Below the pieces are notes generated by a model. The model ran no database searches. It was not told the origin of the DNA and saw only the letters and a list, made by a program, of their open reading frames with translations. A stretch of DNA of 64,000 bases, from contig NC_022438.1 in assembly GCF_000470775.1 (NCBI RefSeq), forward strand, positions 620,001-684,000. Reading direction: 5' to 3'. Below are positions 54,801 through 62,277 of this stretch, one piece after another (the first letter of the stretch is position 1; every line of letters starts with the position of its first letter). The position numbers and the translations under genes are program-made. Origin of the DNA: Leifsonia xyli subsp. cynodontis DSM 46306 (lineage in GTDB: Bacteria > Actinomycetota > Actinomycetes > Actinomycetales > Microbacteriaceae).

Positions 54801-55680
54801 CGGGCGTCGAGGACGGCTGGAACACCCGGTGCTGCTCGGTGGCGGAGAGGCGTCCGTACAGGGGCAGCACCTCGGTGCCGGGGAGGTTGCGGCCGCGGAT
54901 GGCGTCGGCGGCATCCCGAATCTCGTTCTCGCCCGAGAGGAACACGAGCACGTCGCCGGGGGACTCGCGGGCGAGCTCGTCGAGGGCGTCGTTGATGCCC
55001 TGGAGGTAGTCGCGGTCGGCGGAGGGGACCGGGTCGGGATCGTCTTCGTCGTCGAGCGCCTCGGCCACGAGGGGGCGGAAGCGGACCTCGACCGGGAACG
55101 TGCGCCCGGAGACCTCGACGATCGGCGCGGGCGACCCGTCCGGGGCGGCGAAGTGCGCGGCGAAGCTCTCCGGGTCGATCGTCGCCGAGGTGATGACGAC
55201 CTTGAGATCGGGACGCTTCGGCAGCAGCTCGCGCAGGTACCCGAGCAGGAAGTCGATGTTGAGGCTGCGCTCGTGCGCCTCATCGATGATGATCGTATCG
55301 TACTTCCGCAGCAGCCGGTCGCGGTGGATCTCGTTCAACAGGATGCCGTCCGTCATCAGCTTGATGCGCGTCGCCGCCGAGACCCGGTCGGTGAAGCGCA
55401 CCTGATAGCCGACCAGCTCGCCGACCGTCTGCCCCAGCTCCTCCGCGACGCGCTCCGCGATCGTGCGCGCGGCGATCCGCCGTGGCTGCGTGTGGCCGAT
55501 GGACTCTCGCCCGAGTTCCAGGCAGATCTTCGGCAGCTGCGTCGTCTTGCCCGAACCGGTCTCGCCCGCGACGATCACGACCTGGTTCTCCCGGATCGCG
55601 CGCGCGATGTCCTCCCGCTTCTGGCTGACGGGCAGCTCCGGCGGGAAGACGATGCGGGGGAGAGCGGCGGGGGAAGGCAT
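51831..55680 (-). pseudogene. hrpA: ATP-dependent RNA helicase HrpA, frameshifted in C-terminal domain
   Basis: About 1280 residues, family length ~1300. From ATG 55680: Walker A AGETGSGKTTQLPK, DEAH box IIIDEAHERSLN, SATIDPESF, the RecA2 motifs (VVLATNVAETSLTVPG, QRSGRSGRT), HA2 and OB-fold domains, then DUF3418. At ~52750-52770, within a CGCGCGCG run, the frame breaks after LPELQERLRSRAR. The rest (TRVAEARTPNAIERSGLTSW to RIRKALTG, stop 51831) is in another frame. The loss would cut the last ~305 residues while leaving the helicase core. A dinucleotide slip or sequencing error fits. Confidence 0.92.
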
Positions 55681-55729
55681 TAGCCTTCCAGTCTACTGGC
55701 GGGGATGGCCGTCGCCGCGGGGCGGACTG

Positions 55730-56066
55730 TTACGCGCGCTCGACCTTGTCGAGCATCCCCCAGACCGCTTCGCTCAGTTCCGGGTGCTCCAGTGCGATCC
55801 GTCGCAGCAGACTGTATTCGAAGGCGTTCGAAGCTCGCCTGGCCGGCCGCGGGATGGTGCGCCCGCGCCCGCGCCTTGCCGAGGTCGATGTCTTCGAGCG
55901 CCCCGGCGCGCAGGGCGATGACGACCTGCTCATCCACGCTCGGCATGTCCGGGATGAACTGCCACGGGTCTTCGCCGGCCCGGCAGCGCTGCTCGATGAG
56001 CGAGGCGAGTTCGTCCCGCGCCTGCTGGCGCAGCACCTCGACACTGCGTGGAACCTGGTCGGTCAC
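55730..56066 (-). pseudogene. Hypothetical ~112-residue protein, frameshifted
   Basis: GTG 56066 reads TDQVPRSVEVLRQQARDEL, IEQRCRAGEDPWQFIPDMPS and VVIALRAGALEDIDLGKARA. Near 55825-55840 (AGCTTCG) one T too many shifts the frame away from the natural continuation SNAFEYSLLRRIALEHPELS to stop 55730. No family is recognised. Both parts are helical and acidic. Only the joined form looks like a normal protein. Confidence 0.6.
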
Positions 56067-56129
56067 GGTGCGGCCTCCCCCCCGCTCGCGGATGGAGCCG
56101 GCGTCGGCGCCGGACTGAGTGGGTACAGC

Positions 56130-57128
56130 CTAGGTGTGTTTCTCAGGGACGTTGGTCAATCTGCTGATGGGTGGCTGGCTGCCGATGGCGGTGTGGGGCC
56201 TGTGGTGATTGTAGGAGTGCAGCCAGGCCGGGAGTGCGTTGCGGCGGGCTGATTCGGAGTTGTAGTGCCGGGCGTATGCCCAGCCGTCGGCGAGGGTGCG
56301 GTGGAAGCGTTCGATCTTGCCGTTCGTCTGCGGATGGTAGGGCCGGGTGCGTTTCGGTTGGATGCTGAGCTCGGCGCAAGCGTCGCGCCAGGCGTATGAG
56401 CGGTATGCGGAGCCGTTGTCGGAGAGCACCTGTTCGACGGTGACGCCACGGCTGGCGAACCAGCCGACCGCTCGACGCAGAACAGCGATTGCAGTGGCGG
56501 CGGTTTCGTCGTCGTGGATCTCGGCGTAAGCGACACGGGAGTGATCGTCGATGACGGTATGAACGAACGCTGTGCCGGTGATCATGTCGCCGGTGATCCC
56601 GTGTTTCCCGGTCCGCTTCGCGGTGATGGCCTTGTTCCGCTCTCCCTGGAGACGTCCGACGTAGCGCCAGCCGCCACCGTCGGGGATGTTGCCGAGTTTC
56701 TTGATGTCGACGTGGATCATCGATCCGGGATGCTCGTGCTCGTAGCGGCGGGCGGGTTCGCCGGTGCGGACGTCGACGTGGCTGGGCCGATTGATCCGGC
56801 ACCGGGAGAGGACCGTGTGAACGGTCGAGGCGGGCATGCCGAGCTGGGCGCCGATACCGACTGGTCCCAGCCGCTTCTTCCACCGCAGATGCACGACCTT
56901 GCGGACCAGTCTTCGCGGGGTCTTGTTCGGGCTGTGATGCGGCCGTGACGAACGGTCCAGCATTCCCGCCTCGCCCATCTCCACGTAACGACGAGCCCAT
57001 CGGTCCGCGGTGCGTCAGGACACTCGGAAGTAGGTCGCCGCCGCAGCAACGGACCAGCCGTCGTCGACGACTTGGCGGGCCAGGCGGAGGCATTCGCGAG
57101 GAGTCAAAGCAGCATTAGCGTGGGTCAC
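56130..57128 (-). pseudogene. IS481-family transposase, copy 2
   Basis: Same protein as at 36020-37018, including the nonsense codon 38 and intact DDE residues (HVDIKKLG, SDNGSAYRS, KIERFHRTL). The last residues are NVPEKHT instead of NVPGQHT, from the different terminal repeat. The stop TAG comes from the CTAG target site. Confidence 0.9.
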
Positions 57129-57141
57129 GAGGACCTCCTAA
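56134..57141 (-). mobile_element. IS481-family element, copy 2, inverted, missing its 5' 99 bp
   Basis: Corresponds to 36007-37014 of copy 1 base for base in length (1008 bp), in the opposite orientation. The transposase 3' end lies at CTAG (56130-56133). The terminal bases differ slightly (GTGTTTCTCAGGG against GTGTTGCCCAGGG). The 5' inverted repeat is gone because an IS5 copy begins at its internal TAA (57142). The same TGA nonsense codon is present. Confidence 0.92.
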
Positions 57142-57939
57142 GAGGTGGTTTCAGTAGTCGGCGTGGCGGTGGTTGTTGTGGCTGGTTAGCGGGGATGCTG
57201 GTCGAGTGTCGACGCTTGCTGAGGATCGGTTCATTACGGATATGTTGTGGGAGCGGCTGGAGCCGTTGATTCCGCCTCGGCCGCCTGTGGTCAATGGGCG
57301 GGCTGGGCAGCCTCGGGTTCCTGACCGGAAGGTGTTCGCTGGGATCGTGTTCGTGCTGCTGACGGGGATCCCGTGGAGAAGCTCCCGCCCGAGTTGGGGT
57401 ATGGGTCCGGGGTCACTTGTTGGCGGCGTCTGCGTGAATGGTCCGAAGCGGGCGCGTGGGATGCACTGCGGAAGATCATGCTCGACGAACTCGGCCAGGC
57501 TGGCATGATCGACTGGTCAAGAACCTGCCTGGACTCCGTAAGTGTCCGGGCGAAAAGGGGGGCGATCTCACTGGACCTAACCCCACGGATCGTGGGAAAC
57601 GGGGCACCAAGTACCATGTCCTGACCGACCGCAACGGACTCCCGCTGCATGTGGAGATCTCCGGCGCCAACCGACACGACTCCATGCTCGTGGAACCTGT
57701 GTTAGACAACATCACCGCGATCAAGGGCGTCGGCCGCGGTCGGCCCAGACGCCGCCCGGTTATCTTCCACGCCGATAAGGCTTACGACAACCGCCGCGTC
57801 CGCTGTTACCTGCGTTGTCGTGGGATCAAGGCACGCATCGCACGAACGCACCGCCTCAACGATCACGGCGCTCGTCGCTCTAGCAATCGCGATCACCAGC
57901 GCCCGCAAACTCACCAAAAACGACTACTGAAACCATCTC
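57142..57939 (+). mobile_element. IS5-family element, copy 2, internal 101-bp deletion
   Basis: Same ends as copy 1 (GAGGTGG... and ...CCATCTC) but 798 bp. The deletion joins GCACGAA to CGCACCGCC, removing the segment with the catalytic Glu (VVERT). The left flank is TAA (IS481 sequence) and the right flank is TTA (sugar-binding gene), so there is no target duplication. The element is a recombination joint rather than a simple insertion. Confidence 0.93.
57206..57930 (+). pseudogene. IS5-family transposase relic, copy 2
   Basis: As in copy 1, starting GTG 57206 (STLAEDRFITDML) with the same -1 steps at ~57374 and at AAAAGGGG (~57552). The 101-bp deletion at ~57846 then removes the Glu-containing block and changes the frame. 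It cannot encode a working enzyme. Confidence 0.9.
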
Positions 57940-58787
57940 TTAGAGGTCACGCTGCCGATGGTCCACGAACCCTGGATGGCCATGGCCGCCTCGCCCTGGG
58001 CGAAGTGGTCGAGCACATCCGTCTCCTTCCAGGTGGCCGCGCCCGCGGTAGAGAAGCCGTGCGCCAGCGCCAGGTCGGTGTAGAACCGCAACCCCTCGCG
58101 GGACTCGGCAGAGTCGAGCCGGCTCGTCCAGGTTCCGTCCGCCGCCTGCGTCGCGATCTCGCCGCCCGCGCCCCACACCCACGGGTAAGCGGAGAACTCC
58201 GCGTCCCCAGGCACCGGGAACGCGATCAGCCCGGGATGCGCCGCCGTGACGGCCGCGGCTATGGTCACCAGCTCATCCCAGCTGGTCGGCGCCGAGAGGC
58301 CGAGCCCCTGCAGGATGTCGGTGCGGTACATCAAAGCGCGGATCGCCGTGTAGAACGGCATCCCGTACAGCTCGCCGTCGAGCTCGCCAGACTCACGGAG
58401 GCCGGCGACCATGTCTTTCTCCATCCCGGCCTTCCGCACCCGGTCGGTGAGCGGCACCAGCACGCCGGCGTCGGCGTACTCGGGTGTCCAGGTGTTGCCG
58501 ATCTCGGCGACATCCGGCGTGGTCCCACCGGCGATGGCCGTCTGGAAGCGGTTCTTGGCATCCGCCCAGGCGACCTCCTGGATCGTCACGGTCGCGCCGC
58601 CGGTCTTGCGCTCGAACGCACGCGCCAGATCGGCATAGAAGCCCTCCATCGGCGGCTGGGTGCTCTTCATCAGCCAGACAGTGATCGAGCCGCGGCTCTC
58701 GCCGGAGGTCGGACCGGTCGCACACCCCGCGAGGAGAACGACCGCTGCGACCGCCGAAAGGACGGAAAGACGACGACGGATTCTCAT
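57940..58787 (-). pseudogene. Sugar ABC transporter substrate-binding lipoprotein, cut by IS5
   Basis: ATG 58787 starts a lipoprotein signal (LSVLSAVAAVVLLAGC). The mature part is an SBP_bac_1/CUT1 binding protein: ITVWLMKSTQPPMEGFYADL, VAWADAKNRFQTAIAGGTTP, DVAEIGNTWTPEYADAGVL, GMPFYTAIRALMYRTDI, then AMAIQGSWTIGSVTS at the IS junction. About 280 of ~420 residues remain. The expected permease genes are missing beyond the junction and were lost with the rearrangement. The MsiK-type ATPase at 2886 could once have served it. Confidence 0.9.
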
Positions 58788-58867
58788 GACATCGACGCTA
58801 GCCTCCGGAACAGACCATCTCAACGTAGGCATTTCTCATTGCACGCATTGCGGTCTCACCGGAAAGC

Positions 58868-58959
58868 CGGAAAGGGAGGAGATTCCCTCATCGAACCCGA
58901 CCAAAGGCGGCAAACGGAGGAATTTCCAGCGCTTTCCGCCCAGAAGTCCTCCGTTTCCG
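58868..58959. repeat. Second cluster of CCTCC(C/G)TTTCCG-type motifs
   Basis: In the 272-base gap between the cut lipoprotein and prs, the motif occurs at 58868-58879 (minus), 58908-58920 (minus, CCTCCGTTTGCCG) and 58948-58959 (plus). AAACGGAGGA and TCCTCCGTTT form a perfect 10-bp inverted repeat. The motif is also clustered at 15754-15871 before groEL. Confidence 0.5.
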
Positions 58960-58980
58960 ACAAGGGACGGGCCAGAGCAG

Positions 58981-59050
58981 GGGGCCAGCAGGGACGAGAC
59001 GGCGGCCAGCACGGGGCCAGCAGGGACAGGGCGGGGTAGGGGGCCAGCAG
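58981..59050. repeat. GGGGCCAGCAGGGAC short repeats
   Basis: GGGGCCAGCAGGGAC occurs at 58981-58995 and 59013-59027, with partial copies at 59003 (CGGCCAGCAC) and 59040-59050 (GGGGCCAGCAG), just behind the prs stop. It may be a slippage-made G-rich tract. Confidence 0.85.
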
Positions 59051-59059
59051 CGGAGGCGG

Positions 59060-60037
59060 CTACGCGGCGCCGTCGAACATCGAGGTCACCGAGCCGTCGG
59101 TGAAGACCTGCTCGATCGCATCGGCGAGGAGGGGGGCGATCGGGAGGACCGTCAGCTTGTCCCAGCGCTTGTGCCCGGGAAGGGGCAGTGTGTCGGTGAC
59201 CACGACCGAGTCGATGAACTCCGACTGGAGGAGTTCGACGGCCGGATCGCTGAAGACAGCGTGCGTCGCGGCGACGACGACGCCGGTGGCGCCGCTGGCC
59301 TTGAGCGCCTCGGCCGCCTTGACGATCGTGCGGCCGGTGTCGATGAGGTCGTCCACGAGCAGGCAGACGCGGCCGTGTACATCGCCGACGATCTCATGCA
59401 CGGAGACCTGGTTCGGGACCAGCGGATCGCGGCGCTTGTGGATGATCGCGAGCGGGGCGCCCAGCTTGTCGCTCCAGATGTCGGCCACGCGCACACGGCC
59501 CATGTCGGGCGAGACGACGGTCAGCGTGGACGGGTCGAGCTCGCGGCGCATGTGCTCGAGCAGCACCGGCATGGCGAAGAGGTGGTCGACGGGGCCGTCG
59601 AAGAAGCCCTGGATCTGGGCGGCGTGGAGGTCGACCGACATGATGCGGTCGGCGCCCGCCGCCTTGAACAGGTCGGCGACCAGGCGGGCCGAGATCGGCT
59701 CGCGACCGCGGCCCTTCTTGTCCTGGCGGGCGTAGGGATAGAACGGGGCGACCACGGTGATCCGCTTGGCCGAGGCGCGCTTGAGCGCGTCCACCATGAT
59801 CAGCTGCTCCATGAGCCACTCGTTGATCGGGGAGGTGTGCGACTGGATGACGAAGGCGTCGGAGCCGCGGACGCTCTCGTCGAACCGCGCGTAGATCTCG
59901 CCGTTGGCGAAGGTGCGGGCGTCCGTCGGGACCAGCTCGCTGCCAAGGCAGGCGGCGATCTGCTGCGCGAGTTCGGGATGGGCGCGCCCCGAGATCAGAA
60001 CGAGTCGTTTCTGGCCGGTGGCAGTGATCCCTGACAC
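59060..60037 (-). CDS. prs: Ribose-phosphate pyrophosphokinase
   Basis: 325 residues from GTG 60037, which follows the glmU stop with no gap. The flexible-loop segment VVAPFYPYARQDKKGRGREP, VDLHAAQIQGFF, and the PRPP-binding loop LLVDDLIDTGRTIVKAAEAL are complete. It makes PRPP from ribose 5-phosphate and ATP. The glmU-prs order is the normal one in Gram-positive bacteria. Confidence 0.97.
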   Translation of the reverse strand: MSGITATGQKRLVLISGRAHPELAQQIAACLGSELVPTDARTFANGEIYARFDESVRGSDAFVIQSHTSPINEWLMEQLIMVDALKRASAKRITVVAPFYPYARQDKKGRGREPISARLVADLFKAAGADRIMSVDLHAAQIQGFFDGPVDHLFAMPVLLEHMRRELDPSTLTVVSPDMGRVRVADIWSDKLGAPLAIIHKRRDPLVPNQVSVHEIVGDVHGRVCLLVDDLIDTGRTIVKAAEALKASGATGVVVAATHAVFSDPAVELLQSEFIDSVVVTDTLPLPGHKRWDKLTVLPIAPLLADAIEQVFTDGSVTSMFDGAA

Positions 60038-61498
60038 TTACTCTACGCTCTCTTCCGCAGCATTGCTGGCCTCAGCGGCCCCGGTCCGGTGGGCGGCCCT
60101 GGCGGCGTCCGTGCCCGGCCGCTTCTGAGCGACCCAGCCTTCGATGTTCCGTTGCGGCGCGACAGTGATGGCGAGAGAACCCGCCGGCACATCCTTGCGG
60201 ACCACCGTCCCGGCCCCGGTGTACGCTCCGTCGCCCATCCTAACGGGCGCGACGAAAACCGTGTTCGTGGCGGCCCGGACGTGCGACCCGATCTCGGTGC
60301 GGTGCTTGTTCACGCCATCGTAGTTCGCCGTGATGACGCCCGCGCCGAGGTTGGACTTCTCCCCGACCTCGGCGTCGCCGACGTAGTTGAAATGAGCGAG
60401 CTTGGTGCCCGCGCCGATGACGGCGTTCTTGGTCTCCACGAACGTCCCGATCTTCCCGTTCGCGCCGAGCACGGTCCCCGGGCGCAGGTACGCGAACGGT
60501 CCGACCGTCGCGGCAGCGCCGATCACGGCGAGGGTGGCGTCGGTGCGCTTCACGGTCGCGCCCGCGCCTACCTCGGTGTCGAGCAGAGTGGTGTCGGGGC
60601 CGATCGTCGCCCCCGTCTCGACGGCGGTCGCCCCGCGCAGCTGCGTGCCGGGCAGGAGGGTCACGTCCGGGGCCAGCTTCACCCTCACGTCGATCCACGT
60701 GGTCGCCGGGTCCTGCACGGTCACCCCGGCGAGCTGCCAGGCGCGCACAGTCAGGGCGTTGAGCTTCGCCGCCGCCTCGCTGAGCTGCGCGCGGTCGTTG
60801 ATGCCATCGACCAGCCACGAGTCGGAGACGGGCAGCGCATCCACATCGAAGCCGGACTCGCGCAGCAGCCCGATCACATCGGTGATGTACTTCTCGCCCT
60901 GCGCGTTGTCGGTGGTGATCGCCGCGAGCTTGTCACGCAGCGCCGCGGCGCCGAACACGTAGATGCCCGCGTTGATCTCGCCGATCGCGCGCTCGGCCTC
61001 GGTCGCGTCCTTGTGCTCCACGATCCGGTCGAGGCGCCCGGTGGAGGTGCGCACGATGCGGCCGTAGCCGGCGGCGACCGCCGGGAACGCGGACAGGATG
61101 GTCGCGGCCGAGCCGCCCGCCCGGTGCGCCGCGATCAGCTTGCGCAGCGTTCCTGCGTCCAGCAACGGGACATCGCCGTTCACCACCAGCACATCGCCGG
61201 AGAAGTCCGCCGGCAGCGCCGCGACGGCCTGCTCGACCGCGCGCCCGGTGCCGGGGGTCTCATCCTGGTCGACGATGATCGCCTCGGGCAGCTCCACGCC
61301 GATCACCTCGGCCAGACGGTCGCGCTCGTGCCGCACGACCGCCACGACCTGGGCGGCCTCCAGCGCCCGGGCGGTCTCCAGCACATGGGCGATGACGGGG
61401 ATGCCTCCCAGCAGGTGCAGCAGCTTGGGCGTGGCGGACTTCATCCGCGTCCCCTGCCCCGCCGCGAGCACGACGATGGCGAGATTCTGGTCGGTCAT
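60038..61498 (-). CDS. glmU: Bifunctional GlmU: GlcNAc-1-P uridyltransferase / GlcN-1-P acetyltransferase
   Basis: 486 residues from ATG 61498 behind GGAGA; an ATG five codons upstream lacks a site. The N-terminal Rossmann-like pyrophosphorylase domain has VVLAAGQGTRMKSATPK and VVNGDVPLLDAGT. The C-terminal left-handed beta-helix shows hexapeptide repeats and the acetyltransferase residues in LAHFNYVGDAEVGEKSNLG and ITANYDGVNKHRT. It makes UDP-GlcNAc for the cell wall. Confidence 0.97.
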   Translation of the reverse strand: MTDQNLAIVVLAAGQGTRMKSATPKLLHLLGGIPVIAHVLETARALEAAQVVAVVRHERDRLAEVIGVELPEAIIVDQDETPGTGRAVEQAVAALPADFSGDVLVVNGDVPLLDAGTLRKLIAAHRAGGSAATILSAFPAVAAGYGRIVRTSTGRLDRIVEHKDATEAERAIGEINAGIYVFGAAALRDKLAAITTDNAQGEKYITDVIGLLRESGFDVDALPVSDSWLVDGINDRAQLSEAAAKLNALTVRAWQLAGVTVQDPATTWIDVRVKLAPDVTLLPGTQLRGATAVETGATIGPDTTLLDTEVGAGATVKRTDATLAVIGAAATVGPFAYLRPGTVLGANGKIGTFVETKNAVIGAGTKLAHFNYVGDAEVGEKSNLGAGVITANYDGVNKHRTEIGSHVRAATNTVFVAPVRMGDGAYTGAGTVVRKDVPAGSLAITVAPQRNIEGWVAQKRPGTDAARAAHRTGAAEASNAAEESVE

Positions 61499-61542
61499 GG
61501 TTCTCCGTGGCATTCGGTCGGACAGACGGGTCGGACGGTGGG

Positions 61543-61614
61543 CTCCGCCTCCAGGACTCGAACCTGGACCTTACAGCTCCAAAGGCTGTCGTGCTGCCAT
61601 TACACCAAGGCGGA
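61543..61614 (-). tRNA. tRNA-Gln (anticodon TTG)
   Basis: On the minus strand, acceptor TCCGCCT pairs with AGGCGGA, the D-arm region is GTGTAATGGCAGCAC, the anticodon arm CAGCC-TTTGGAG-CTG carries TTG, and the T-arm is AGGTTCGAGTCCT. The discriminator is G and CCA is not encoded. Confidence 0.95.
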
Positions 61615-61679
61615 ACGCGCGACGCGCACACACAGTCTGCCAGACCGGCATCCCCGGCGACGCCGAATAGCATAGAGGG

Positions 61680-62198
61680 ATGGCGGAGACACGAGACGGA
61701 ATCCCGCGCGATGACGTCGATCGCATTGTCGACGCCTGGCTGCGCGAGCGCAGCGACCTCGATTTCTCCCCGCTGCAAGTCCTCAGCCGCGTCGCCCGCC
61801 TCTCCCGGCATCTCGACCGGGCCCGCCGGAGCGCGTTCGAGCGCTCGGACCTCGACTCCTGGGAGTTCGACGTGCTCTCCGCCCTCCGCCGCGCCGGCTC
61901 GCCCTACCAGTTGAGCCCGAAGGCGCTGCTGCGGGAGACGCTGGTCTCCAGCGGCACCATGACCAACCGCATCGACCGGCTGGCCGAGCGCGGGCTGGTC
62001 GAGCGCCGCACCGACCCGAACGACGGGCGCGGCATCCTGGCGCAGATGACGGCGCAAGGACTGGCGCGGGTGGACGCGGCGATCGCCCGGCTGGTGGGTG
62101 CGGAGGCCGAGCTGCTGAAAGGGCTGTCGGGGGGGGAGCAAGAGCGGTTGGCGGGGCTGCTGCGGAAGCTGAGCCTGGGATTCAACACGGAGGCGTGA
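61680..62198 (+). CDS. MarR-family transcriptional regulator
   Basis: 172 residues from ATG 61680. The winged helix core is SWEFDVLSALRRAGSPYQLS, then TLVSSGTMTNRIDRLAERGL and the wing VERRTDPNDGRG. Helical ends form the dimer. Targets are unknown. A 79-base gap precedes the glycerophosphotransferase-like gene. Confidence 0.92.
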   Translation: MAETRDGIPRDDVDRIVDAWLRERSDLDFSPLQVLSRVARLSRHLDRARRSAFERSDLDSWEFDVLSALRRAGSPYQLSPKALLRETLVSSGTMTNRIDRLAERGLVERRTDPNDGRGILAQMTAQGLARVDAAIARLVGAEAELLKGLSGGEQERLAGLLRKLSLGFNTEA

Positions 62199-62277
62199 AC
62201 CGCACCCCTGTCCCCTCGGCCTCGCTTCCTCCGGCTCCCAGGAGACTGTTATCCCACGCTCATAGACTCGGCTCCCG

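Noticed and set aside
52966-55683. 905-codon plus-strand frame opposite hrpA
   Set aside because: Shadow of the helicase gene; composition is biased and no domain is recognisable.
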